A DNA stretch of 64,000 bases from Patellaria atrata CBS 101060 (Eukaryota; Ascomycota; Dothideomycetes; Patellariales; Patellariaceae), in the NCBI GenBank assembly GCA_010093705.1, contig MU006090.1:1267817-1331816 (forward strand), written 5' to 3'. Positions within the stretch are counted from its first letter, which is position 1. Every line of letters begins with the position of its first letter. Position numbers and translations under genes: made by a program. The notes below the pieces were generated by a model that was given only the letters and a program-made list of their open reading frames with translations, ran no database searches and was not told the origin of the DNA. Shown here piece by piece: positions 45,201-58,979 of this stretch.

Positions 45201-47077
45201 ATATATTCATATGTAGTCAGTAAGGCGTTGAACCTAATCTTCTTGGGGTTGTCATCGACTAGTAGTTCATATTCTTGGATGATCTTCCGAGCTTCACCTT
45301 TGCCATTGTATACCACATAGTTGAGATCAGGAGTCCAATTGTTGAAAGTTTCTGCCCAGGCTGGCATTGTGGATAGAGGCACTACTACCAGGAAAGGTCC
45401 TTGTTGGCCTCGGTCATGACGCAGCCAGTTAAGGAACGACACGGTCTGTACAGTTTTACCCAGGCCCATCTCATCCGCTAGTATAACGTTCTCGCCTCTA
45501 CACCAATGATATGCAAGGAAATTTACGCCTTGGATCTGAAACTCCCGAAGATCACCATGTTTGATATAGGACGGTTGCGTCTTGAAGTTGGTGTATTTCG
45601 ACCGCGTAGCGAGGATAGATTCCTTAGCGTTAGACGTAGGCAGCTTCGAGGATCGGTCGAGGTAGCGGTCAATCTCTGTCTGGGCGAGTTCACTGACAAG
45701 TGGTTCTGCTTCCCAAGTACAAGAATCATAGAAGAGGCCTTTCCACTTGACATAATATTCTGTGCCTTCGTCACCGTCACGAGTGCCAATTACACGCTCG
45801 ATCTGCTGGTTTTCAAGAACAGAATCGGCTATTGTTTCTCGATCAAGAATCCACTTCTCTTTCTCCTCGGGAGGAACTTCAGGACTGTGTCGCATTTGCC
45901 AATCTCTCAACGCTATTTTACGAAAGTAATTCTCCAACCGCCGAAACCCACGATAAGAGGTGAGGTTCTCCCAAGTCTCCCAAGTTGCGTGATAGTGAGC
46001 ACGATCTTGCCATTTGATGAGGAACTCGAGATCATGCTTTGTAGGTTCCACCTCTTCGTCTGTATAGGTGTCCTTTGGGCGGTGGTGAAGAACTATATCA
46101 ATAGCAGGGGTAGTGTCATCAACCGCGTAAGACGCATAGTTAGGTGTGGCATAGGCCTCATCCTCTTCAAAGGAATCGCCGTCATCTTCGTTGTAGTTGG
46201 CTACTTTGGCAGCGCGTCGTGTGGAAAACCGGACCTCGGCTTGCGAAGGAGGTGCTAGGCCTGCTGCAACTTGGAGTTGCCGGCGCTTTTGCTTCTTCGT
46301 CGGAGCATTTCTGCGGGCACCGACGTATCCTTCGGAGTCGGAATCGGAGCCTGTACTTGAAGGAAGAGCCGGCGTAGGTCGTTGAGATGCTATAAGATAC
46401 TCCCGTCAATATATTATACTCGGTTCAGGGGTTAAGGGATGATCTACTTCTGGTAGGGGCCGTCGTCTTGCGTTTCTTACGGTTATGTCCTCCAACAGCA
46501 TCCGAGCCAGAATCTTCCTCATCGCTGCTTTCAACCTAAATGTATGTTAGTGAGATAATGACCTATGAAGAAAGGAGTACTGACAACTCGGCGGTTGGGT
46601 CTGGCACGTCCCTATCATGCGGAGTTAGTGATGAAGAGCTGTGTGGCAAGTGCGACCTACACTCCGCCTCAGTCCATAGAGCTCTGGATTCTGTAGCATG
46701 TAATCATCCCCTTCTACACTTGCTTTCCTCTTTGACGGTCTTTGTGACTCCGAGGACGACGACTCGTCCACTTGCGGGGTATCCGAAACGGCTGGCGGAG
46801 GAGATTCCACATCGTAATCGGCGTCCTCCTCTCCTTCAGCATCTTCATCCTGCGAAGACGGTGGTGTGCCCAAATCTTGTACATCGTTATCACCTGTCTG
46901 TCCTTGGCTCTCCGTCCTTGACGATGTGTTTTCGGCAAGGGCTACATCCCCAGCATCGGAGAGCTCACTTTCGCTGTGAGAAGGGGGTGCTACGCCGTTG
47001 GTAACGTGCGTAACGATAGATGGCTGATGGCCATTGGTTAAAGCATTGGGTGATCTTGGAGCGGGATGAGAGGCCAT
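42272..47077 (-). CDS. CHD1: chromatin remodeler CHD1
   Basis: Exons 46661-47077, 46585-46611, 46448-46535, 42486-46389 and 42272-42434 give 1532 aa. An acidic, Ser-rich N-terminus reaches GLRRSGRARPNRRVVESS, formed across the two small exons. Two chromodomains follow (WQDRAHYHATWETWENLTS; YYVKWKGLFYDSCTWE). The SNF2 motor has DEMGLGKT near residue 490, DEAH, and the C-lobe LLSTRAGGLGINLM and ARAHRIGQK. A SANT-SLIDE-type DNA-binding region and a DUF4208 module at the end (QRLTVLKKCMITIGNYIK ... DYISKHWPKKGTPGS) complete the Chd1 layout. It spaces nucleosomes on transcribed genes. The second coding exon is a 27-nt microexon. Confidence 0.96.
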
Positions 47078-48128
47078 GAGGATGGACCCGGCTAGTATCA
47101 GATGATGGTCAGCTTAAGAAGTTATGCCGTGGTGGACTCCAGCTTGTCAGAGAAAGTGTCATGATATCGGAACGGAAAGGCGACCCAAAATCAAAGGAAA
47201 GCGACTCATAACAATCTAATACACTGAAGTAAACAAGGTCCGACCGTAATATCAGACGCTTGATGGAATGAGAAGAGCAGTGATGAGAAGTCACTATGAG
47301 AGACAATGGGGTGAAAAGGAGGATAAAACGTTGACAGAACACTCTCCAGACTTTCTATAAGGCAGTATCATCTTTCTTATCAAGGAAAAGGGTATTTGAC
47401 AATGATATACATCGATCTGGGATGCGACCTGATGGACTTGATACAACTCGAAGCGGCACTGCACAAGACCGTTTGCCGGTGGCTTGAGGAGTGACAGAAC
47501 AGAAAATTCACTGTACTCACAGGCCATGGCTCAAAAGCCTTCGTAGGTTTGAGTTGCGGTATTGTGTCTAATATGTGTGGTGGGTAGGGTATGAAGGTGC
47601 GTGTGAGAGATGTTGAAGAGAGTGCTCGCTCACGGCTACGGATTCATCAAAGCGGCCAACGCAGGCGGAAGCGCAGCATACGCTAAACTCAATATTGACC
47701 GCCAAGAATTTTCAATGCCTCAGTCAAAACTCCAACTGCAATCCATGGATCACATTCAGGTTATTCAGACCATTGAATATTGTTATGGTCACGTGCAAAC
47801 CCCGTTCGACTTTATCTGGATGTGTTTCTCAATATGCGAACTGTGCCTTGACATTCATATCTTTGACTTAGTTCTCAATCCCTTGTCCTTTATGATTATA
47901 GGTTTATTTCTATATTTTATATCCCAAATACCTTAGACTCGGATTAAACATTTGGAGTGCTATGTTCATTCATGATACTCAGTTATAAGTGGGAATATCT
48001 TATTACTCACGAAGGATTTCATGTCAGAGAACCTTCTCAAAAAAGTCTAATATCACAAGTGGTCATTATCCAAGCTACTGTACTGTAATAAACAACTCTT
48101 TCTAACAATCATACCACGAGAAGCTCCC
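47078..48128. other. intergenic between CHD1 promoter and WDR48 end
   Basis: About 1 kb. A 108-codon frame at 47610-47936 (+) has a hydrophobic tail but no recognised family or leader, so it is not called. The left part should be the CHD1 leader and promoter. Confidence 0.45.
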
Positions 48129-51100
48129 CTACTGGACAGTACTTTCCTCACTCTTCTTCCCTATGCTCTCCTCGCTCCGTACACTCTTCTCCTCGTCTAC
48201 AGCACTACTGGTGCTTGGGAGCGCGTGTTTTATTTCTTTCCTACCGTTGGATTTGTAGTAAAGTAGCACGTCACCTCCACCACGCCAGATGTGGGTTCGA
48301 ATGGTGGCAAGAGTCATCGTTGTGGGAACCCGCTAGTTGAATACGAGTCAGCCGGAAATTCTACCAGTGAATTCTTCAATAACTGAGATGACAAGACTTT
48401 GTCAGACATACCTGATTCTGACAGTATAACTCTAGATATTCTTCCGGTCTCAGCGCACCGGGGTCCTCCTTCTCAGGTTGAGGTTCAATGCGCTCGGCTA
48501 CATAAGAGAGGATCTTCCGCGCGCGTAGCATACGATTAGCATTGAGGCGATTATTCCTACTCGGGTTAGTAAGAGGTAATGGGATGAAGTGATGGTAATG
48601 GTTCCGGGAAGGGGGACTGTGGAGTCATACCCATCAGTAGCTATGGCTGGCAGTTGACCTTGCCACGGTTCAAGAAGAAAGGAGATCTTGACAATATCCT
48701 TCAGTGGTATAGTATTTCTCAGCAGAACATCACCGAGCCACATAGGTGCAACTTTCTCCACGAGGTCAGCCTGCATACCCACTGTTCCGACCTCGCCCTC
48801 GAACAAGTCCGATACGCCGCCAGAATCAGGCCGATCTTCCTGGATAAGTATGGTCGTATTTGGTGGTAACTTTAAGACTGGGGTCTCATTAGGAAGACTA
48901 GGTGTTATGCTTGACACGACATTCTGCATTGCTTCCAACTGGTCTTCATATGCGTACCGGATTTTCTGAATAGTACCAAACAAGTTATCTTCGATCTGTC
49001 GCTCGTCCGTCTTGGAAGATTGAGAGTCAGAGTCCTGTGACTTCTCATCCGCCACAACTGGTTTGGGTTGCTCGATGGTTTGTGTCTTTGTGAGACCTTT
49101 CATCTTGAATGACATTTTGAATTTCTTCCCGAATAAGGCGTTACCCTCCTTTGTAGTTTCTTTGTCTACGTCAACGGGTGACTGGGGCAATGCTTCCTGA
49201 TGCACGGTACCCCCAGGGGTAGTAGCAGGTTGTGGGACTGGGGGAGCTGAGAAGTAGTCACCCGATGTCCTTGGATGACTCTGGCTATACTGTGTACTAG
49301 TCCTTTCTAGAGTCGCACCCTCTTCGGCTGTTGAGGCGAGAGTGGTGCCAAATTGTGTCGTCGAGGGAGTCGGTATATAGCCTGGTGTCACGACTCCTAT
49401 CGCCAACCCAGGAGTAAGGAGAGGAAAGCCGTTGGTTGCCTTTATAGTAGATGCAGACGTAGGGCCCGACCCAGCATCCTTCCAGCCGTTGATATCAGCA
49501 TGTGGAATCGTGATGTTGCCAGGAGCATTGGCGCGCTGAAGTGACTGTTTCGAGCTGTTCAGCAGCCGCGTTCTGAAGGCTTCATCCCTTTTGATTTCTT
49601 CGTCTACCAGATTCGCGAATAAATAGCGGAGTACCCACTTTCCCATAATTACTAGAGATCATTAGTCTTCACACCGAACCTGTCCTGTTCGAGTTGAACT
49701 TACTACGCTGATCTTCCCTGAAATCGATATTCTCCTGCAAATCCAGTTCATCGGCGTACATTTCTGCGTCAAAACAATGATTTTCTTCTAATACACAGCT
49801 TAAGCTTCCAGTACGCGTATCCACGGATACCCAATGTGCCACTGATTCGGTCGTATTGACTTCGGGGATCACATCGTCTAAATGACGCTTTCCGAATGAT
49901 CGGATTGGTACGCACTAAAACGTTAGTTGCCTTTCAATCGATTATTCAGAGTCATTTACCTTGATTAAGTCCCAAAGCATAACTTCTCCAGCAGTATCAC
50001 AAGTAAGCACTTGTCTTCTATTGTTCAACATGAAATGCTTAATCAAACCATTCTGCCCTTCAATGGAGAAATCTGGTTGAGCCCTATAGGGGACGATTAC
50101 ACTTGGTTCATTGTCGAGTAATACTTCTGACGGCTTTCTGTTACCTAGAGCAGCACGGAATGCAGAGTCTCCATCCCGCGACTGGTATATAGGGTATGGT
50201 GCGGTGTTTGAAAGCCTCAAAATACACTGTGGTGGGAGCTCTTTCTTCGAGATATCATTTGGCGGAGACTGGGCGTGCGTTGTCTGGATTGAGGGATGTC
50301 GTGAAGGATTTGTTCCCGATCTTGAGCGATAATAGCTGTAGAATTCTGGTAATCGAATATCTTTTTCAAAATTGACATCAACCCAACGGTTGATACTGGA
50401 ATTTGATGTTGCCGTCCACAAATATGACCCGGACTGGATGACCTTGTTGACGCCTTCATGCTCCTGGAACAAAGCAATTGAGAGACCCTCATCCACCTCT
50501 GCGCATCCCCTAGTGTCCGTTTTAGCTACTAGACCAGACCGATCGCTGGAGTAGAATACTGATAGATCCGGACGGTTCGAATAGAGCGACCAAACGCTGT
50601 CGTTGTGCATAGTAAGTGTGTGCATACATCGACCGGCAGTCATACACCAAACTTTAACCGTTTGATCCGAAGAGGCCGTTATTATGTTATCCCCATCTTG
50701 TGTAACTAAAACATCTCGAATATTGTCTGTATGGCCAACAAACTTCGTTATTTGCTTGCTGGACCTGGGATCCCATACCCTCACTATGCTCTCCGGTCCA
50801 CCAGAAGCTAGAATGGAATTCGTGACAGCCAGGCCGTATACTGAGCCTTTTGAGGAGTTTTCATCCTCCCCAACTGCTATCTCCAATCTCTTTCCGGCAC
50901 CACTCAAGTCCCACAAGGCTATCTTTCTGTCAAGCCCTCCGGACGCAACCCAGGTCGAGCCGGGACTAGGAGTGGCTAGACACTTAACATAATCGCTGTG
51001 GAGCCCGATTGTTTGAGGGGGCCTCACTTCTTGAGCATTTGGTCGCCATACTTTGACTGAAGTATCTGATGACGCTGATACTAAAGCATTTGCGTTGTCT

Positions 51101-51503
51101 GCTAGAACAATATCATTGACCCAGTGAGTGTGAGCTTGGACCTGCTGTCGAATGGTTGTTTTAGGTTCCTTCACGGGACTTTTACCCTTGGAGGTATCGT
51201 CGAATACATTGTTCGTCCCCGAGTTTAGGTCAAGATGCAAGTTCCACGCGCATATAACACCGTCACGACCACCAGAATAACTAACGTTCAATTAGTCCGA
51301 GTATTCGTTCGAGTGGGAGGACGTACAGAATGGAATTGTCTGGGTCTACGGCAAGGCCATTTACGCCCAGTCGATGACCGCCAGCTGAGTTCGCAAGAGG
51401 TAGGACTATCAATAAGACAATAGCGTTAGTAGATTGTAAGCAGATTCAAAGACAAGGGCTGTTCCCAACCATAGGATATCCTCTGGCGTGCCTTTCTAGC
51501 CAT
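48129..51503 (-). CDS. WDR48/UAF1-like WD40 protein
   Basis: Seven exons (51470-51503, 51327-51405, 49960-51280, 49704-49914, 48631-49651, 48412-48556, 48129-48332) give 1004 aa. It starts [20 protein letters not shown]. The first 350 residues are a WD40 propeller with repeats such as [15 protein letters not shown] and [13 protein letters not shown]. The middle has [20 protein letters not shown] and [20 protein letters not shown]. The C-terminal DUF3337/SLD-like part includes [20 protein letters not shown] and [22 protein letters not shown]1 proteins activate USP1/USP12-type deubiquitinases (Bun107 with Ubp9 in fission yeast). A long Ser/Thr-rich insert separates the middle from the end. Small exons 6 and 7 restore exactly the family end. 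Confidence 0.9.
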
Positions 51504-51973
51504 GCCACTTCACTCCGCAGTGCGCAGGCATAAGGTGGGGTAAGAAGGTTGCTATCGAAAGAACGGCGGAGAGCTTTGAGACGGAAAGGTATATGATGGT
51601 TCCATCTATATGTTGCACGGAGAGGAAGGATAAGCTTGACAATTTCGTCTATCAGGAAGTACTTCAAGTCGCTACGGCATGTAGCGAACTGTGAACCTTA
51701 GTTCCAAATACCCTTGGTTACAATCATGTGTAGTAGATACTTATTCAATCAAAACCTTCGATGTTTTCTCACTTTCTCACATGGCACAACAGAACTACGT
51801 AAAGTAGGCAAAGGTGCATATCGGAGAACCTAATGCGAGCTATCGCCCCCGCGGTCTCCCAGTACCCTTCTACCGGGCAGCGTTATGCGGACGTGAAATT
51901 CTCCCACCCAATCAATTATGGTCAGCTACTAATACAAGCCCTATAAGCTACCTTATGCCAATCCTTCCAGAAC
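51504..51973. other. intergenic between WDR48 promoter and CEF1 end
   Basis: About 470 bp. Must hold the WDR48 promoter and CEF1 3' region. Nothing else seen. Confidence 0.5.
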
Positions 51974-54838
<2,865 letters not shown>

Positions 54839-55186
54839 ATGTTGGGTATTCGTGAGCGTTCTTCCTCCCTAATACTGCAACCGAGGACCACTCTTTCAAG
54901 TATAAAGCCCACTTCGCAACATACACACCTACGCTACCAGTGTTACTCATCCTCACAAAACACGCAAAAGACTGAATCATCCGAGAATATAGTGAGCAAA
55001 GACGCCGCCACGGCCGAAAGCAAGATGAAGCAACGCCTGAAGACGCAAGCGGAGGTAGACGAAGAGCTACGATTGAAGATGTCTGGCATAGCTGGGGATG
55101 GTGGCGATTCGGGCGTGGAATATGAGGACGGCCAACCTGTTTCCATGAAAAGGAGCGTGAAGAACAACATGTTCAGATACATATGA
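54839..55186 (+). CDS. small conserved mitochondrial-type protein (115 aa)
   Basis: Single exon. The N-terminus (MLGIRERSSSLILQPRTT) is basic, Ser/Thr-rich and lacks early acidic residues beyond one Glu, as a mitochondrial presequence would. The C-terminal 45 residues look strongly constrained: QAEVDEELRLKMSGIAGDGG, a Gly/Asp-rich turn, GVEYEDGQPVSMKRSVKNNM and the final FRYI. I recall similar short fungal proteins ending MKRSVKxNMFRYI but know no function. Start context (AACATGTTGG) is good. It has its own divergent promoter with CEF1. Confidence 0.72.
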   Translation: MLGIRERSSSLILQPRTTLSSIKPTSQHTHLRYQCYSSSQNTQKTESSENIVSKDAATAESKMKQRLKTQAEVDEELRLKMSGIAGDGGDSGVEYEDGQPVSMKRSVKNNMFRYI

Positions 55187-55887
55187 TACAGAGGGAGTGG
55201 AGATCACAACATGAGCAGGCTTCCTCCCTACGTTCATAGGGTTGGGACTCCTACATCGATGTAAAATACATCCCACTTCTAGCATATTCGCGCAGAGCTA
55301 TGGTTGTCTACACACGTCAGTCTTCCCAGATTTCCTTTTCCCCCGAGGAGCTGCCATCAGTTCCCGTATGGAGGATCCAGCCTTATACTATACAGTGCAG
55401 TCGACCAGAATCTTTTCATGTAACGGAGCGCAAAATCCGACATGCGATACTTGTACCTCTTTTGAACTTTGGGTGTAAAATCCTAATTTGCTGGATTCTA
55501 TGCCGGGTACACAGTGTCTCTATAAGCTGGGTGATCGTTGAGCATATGGCCACTTAAGGGTCGTTTTTCACGGAGGACATGAAATTCCTCAGCGATCTTG
55601 TGCGGCATGTTGTATACTAGAATTTATGATATTAATATGAAGTAATGAGAACAAATAGAAGGCATGCCTTTGCTAATTGAGATTGATGAAGCGATAAATT
55701 ATGTCTTGCGTTATAGTAGATATGCTCCATTATGCTCTCTCCGCTTGGCGGCAGCTCCCGTCAGCTGCGGGTCGGCTATCAGAGCATGTCATTCCTCTAT
55801 TCCTCTTCAAACTATTTCTTTTTATTTTCTCCGCCTCTCGACCTTCATACTCACTACCTCATCACTTGATAAAAGGATCGGGTCTAT
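55187..55887. other. intergenic upstream of UPF3
   Basis: About 700 bp. No supported gene; a CT-rich stretch at 55795-55860 precedes the UPF3 start. Confidence 0.5.
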
Positions 55888-57809
55888 ATGGCTACAGCTG
55901 CAGTTCTTACGACTAATGGGGTACTCCCAGTTCCAGCATCCGCCACCCAAAAGTCTGCTCCCGCAAATGGTACACCTCGCGGTTCGACCAACAAATCTGA
56001 CTCTAACCTCCCCCCTCTACGATCCAAAGTAGTCCTGCGTAGACTTGCCCCAGGGATTACTCAAGGAGAATTCGAGGCAGCTTTGGGTGAGGAGTGGAAG
56101 CTCGGAGCTGGAAAAGTAGATTGGGTTACCTTCAAGCCTGGCAAAATCTCTAAGGAGTGCGGTTTACCCATATTCCCCCTCGAGACACATTTACTGATAT
56201 CCACAACAGCCTTTCAAAGCCCTCCAAACCGTCGCGAGCTTATCTACGCCTTACAGATCAAGCACACCTTGCGGCTCTTTCGGACAAGGTCCGCCAAACG
56301 CCATTCCAGGATGCGCGCAACAGCTATCGAGACTCTGCCTTGATCGGGCCACCCTCGCTAGAATTCGCACCCTATAGCAAAGTTCCAGGTGGAAGACGCA
56401 GGAATGATGCACGTCAAGGATTGATCGACCAAGATCCTGAATTCAAAGAATTTCTGGAGAGCTTGACCAATCCTGTTGCCAGGCCGTCAACCACAGAATC
56501 GAACGCAGAGCCTAGCGCGCAGGAAGAGAAAGTTACTACAACACCATTGATTGAACATCTACGGGAGAAGAAGGCGCAAAAGGAGAAGGAGAAAGCGGCT
56601 AAAGCTGCTGCTGCCAAAAATCCACCTAAAGATGATAAGACCACAGATAAGAAAATAGTCACTAAGGGCAAAGAACCTGCTACTCCCTCGGATAAGGGCA
56701 AGCGTCTGAGCAAAGCCGAAAAAGCAGTAAAAGATGCGGCTATCAGAGTTCTCAGTAAAGAAGCAGGTCCCAGCAAGGAAACAGCTTCAACTCCAGCTCC
56801 AGCGCCTGCTACCGCTGAGAAGCCTCCAACAGTGCCCACAGGTCCTGCAGCAGAGAAGAAGCGAGAACGTGGAAATTTTAGCGCCGCAGCGAGGATTCTA
56901 CAGAGAGACCTAGGAATCGGTCCAGCGGCTGGACGACGGGGAAGACGTGATGCTACTCCTACTACTCCGGCAACAAGACCGACACCGGCCGCGGAAGCTG
57001 CATCCACGCAAGCAGAACCATCTACACCGAAGAGTGTCCCTTCAGCGCCAGCATCATCAGAAAAAGCCTCTACACCCGGATCCAGCCGTCCCCCGAAGAA
57101 AGATACCAGACCCACCCGAGCCGAACGGCGCGCGCACAAAGCTTCCCTCGCGGAAAGAACTAACAACAACTCACCCGCTCCAGCAGAGTCCAGCACGGCC
57201 GCAACCAAAGCCCCAATAGCCCCCACAATTCTCAAGAAACCCCAACCCGCTCCATCACAACCATCGAAAGGGTCAGCAGCCTCTAAAGCCGCACAACCGT
57301 CCCAGACAACCACCCCATCCCATTCTACATCAACAGCAGAACAAACTCCCCCCCCTCAACCTCCCACCGCAACACCCCCAACAGGCCCCTCAGCCTCCTC
57401 CCCCACCCCCCGCACCGCCTTCCTCAAACACGCAAACCCTTCCCAAGGCATCACCGAGCCCCTCATCCTCGCCGCTCTGTCCGTCCACGGCACCATCGCC
57501 GCCGTCGAAATCGACAAGCGCAAGGGCTTCGCGTACGTCGACTTCGACACCCCGGAGGGCCTGCAGGCCGCTATCAAAGCCAGCCCCATCAAGATCGCGC
57601 AGGGCGCCGTGCAGGTGCTTGAGAAGCGCGAGAGGGTCCATGGACGCTTGGTACCTGTTGCTGGGGGGAGGGGCGGTGGGGTGTTTAGGGGGAGAGGGGG
57701 ACGTGGGGGACGAGAGGGGAGGGGGAGGGGTGCGGGACGGGGGCCTGTGGGAGGGAGTGAGGGGGAGAAGGGGATTGTGTCGGAGGCGGGACCAGAGGCG
57801 GGGACGTGA
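55888..57809 (+). CDS. UPF3: nonsense-mediated decay factor UPF3
   Basis: Exons 55888-56156 and 56210-57809 give 622 aa. The N-terminal Smg4/UPF3 RNP-type domain starts SKVVLRRLAPGITQGEFEAA and crosses the 53-nt intron into KDLSKPSKPSRAYLRL, continuing FAPYSKVPGGRRRNDARQG, EFKEFLESL. UPF3 bridges UPF2 and aberrant mRNPs in NMD. A long Ala/Pro/Lys-rich linker follows, with a conserved-looking NFSAAARILQRDLGIG. Near the C-terminus a second RRM-like fold is visible (TAFLKHANPSQGITEPLILA; KGFAYVDFDTPEGLQAAIKA), then an RGG-type tail (GRGGGVFRGRGGRGGREGRG). Exon 2 reading into the intron gives a different frame, so the splice decides the domain. Confidence 0.9.
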
Positions 57810-58979
57810 GAGGTGGGAGTGGTTGGTGTGCATTCGAATGGTCTGGTTGATGGTATACCGGTGCGGTCTTGCACCGTTGAAGTCGGCGGTATTAAGCATC
57901 GGCTTTGCATACCTAACAGTCCAGCGTCGGCCGCGTTGAACGATGAGGGAATAGTCTACATGCACGTCTTTAGGAGCTTGGAGATACCTAGTAGCGATGG
58001 TCCCGGCCGAGGGTGACGGAGAAGAGCATCAGATAGTAAGTATAGTTGCACACTGCGAGGGACAAGGACGGGTCGAGTCGGGTCGGAGAAAGTCATCAGA
58101 ACACCGCTTCAATCTCATAACTCACGATACTCTTATCATGAGAGAACGTCAAGCAAGGGAGGGACAGACAATAGCAGAGCAGCATATTCAATTCCATGTA
58201 CTATCATAACCAACCCGACTATAATCACCATCACAAATCACATCATCACCCCATCCTCCTACTACACACTCCCATCCCCGCTCATTACACCCCTTCCCAC
58301 CGAAACGAGCGCTGAAGCCAAGTAATAATAGCAGCAACAAGAATAGAAGCACGAGAACGGTAGATAGAGAACAAGATAACAGAAAGCAAGACAATCATCG
58401 CTTCCGAGAGGGGATCGCCGCGAGGCTCAAACCTGTATTCAACTTTTCCAACTTTTCAATCTTTTTTTTTTGTGAGGGAAGAGGAGGCAGTCTTTGATCT
58501 GTATTCCCCAACCCCGGCAGGGGGTGACGAAGAGGCTCATCATTCTCCTCTGTGAAAAAACAATCATGCAACAGTTTTGAAACCTAGAGGTAAAAGATGT
58601 CCGATATCTCGCTTTGGGGGTATCTGGTGGAAACATACAGGACAGATAGACATGCGGAAGGGGGAGAGAGTTAAGAGTAGGGGGGTATAAGCATGAGGTG
58701 GAATATGTAAAATGATTCGAAAACACAAAGAGTTCGAAGATAAGATTCGGCCGTGAACGTCGTCGCTTGAATGAGTTTTCCTTGTGCTTACTCGCTTGCT
58801 GCTGATGATGATGATTGAAAAAGTAATCGTGGAAAAAAAGAAACGTATGCGAAGTGAGACAATACCAATGCACGCAAAAAGCTATCATTCCATCCATAAA
58901 AACCAAAATGCTGAAATGTGACCGAAGAAAATAATAAGGTGAAAAAAAATGTAATCCTAAATCTGGTATAAACAATTTC
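57810..58979. other. convergent intergenic region, 1.2 kb
   Basis: Holds 3' regions of UPF3 (+) and the WD40 gene (-). A 178-codon minus-strand frame at 58439-58975 is Phe/Ser/His-rich, lies in the presumed 3' untranslated region of the WD40 gene and is not called. Confidence 0.5.

Noticed and set aside
47610-47936. 108-codon plus-strand frame with hydrophobic end
   Set aside because: No recognisable domain and AT-driven hydrophobic codons; no supporting structure.
56414-57313. 299-codon minus-strand frame
   Set aside because: Antisense of the Ala/Pro/Lys-rich UPF3 linker; a codon-bias shadow.
58439-58975. 178-codon minus-strand frame
   Set aside because: Phe/Ser/His-rich, immediately downstream of the WD40 gene stop, best explained as its 3' untranslated region.
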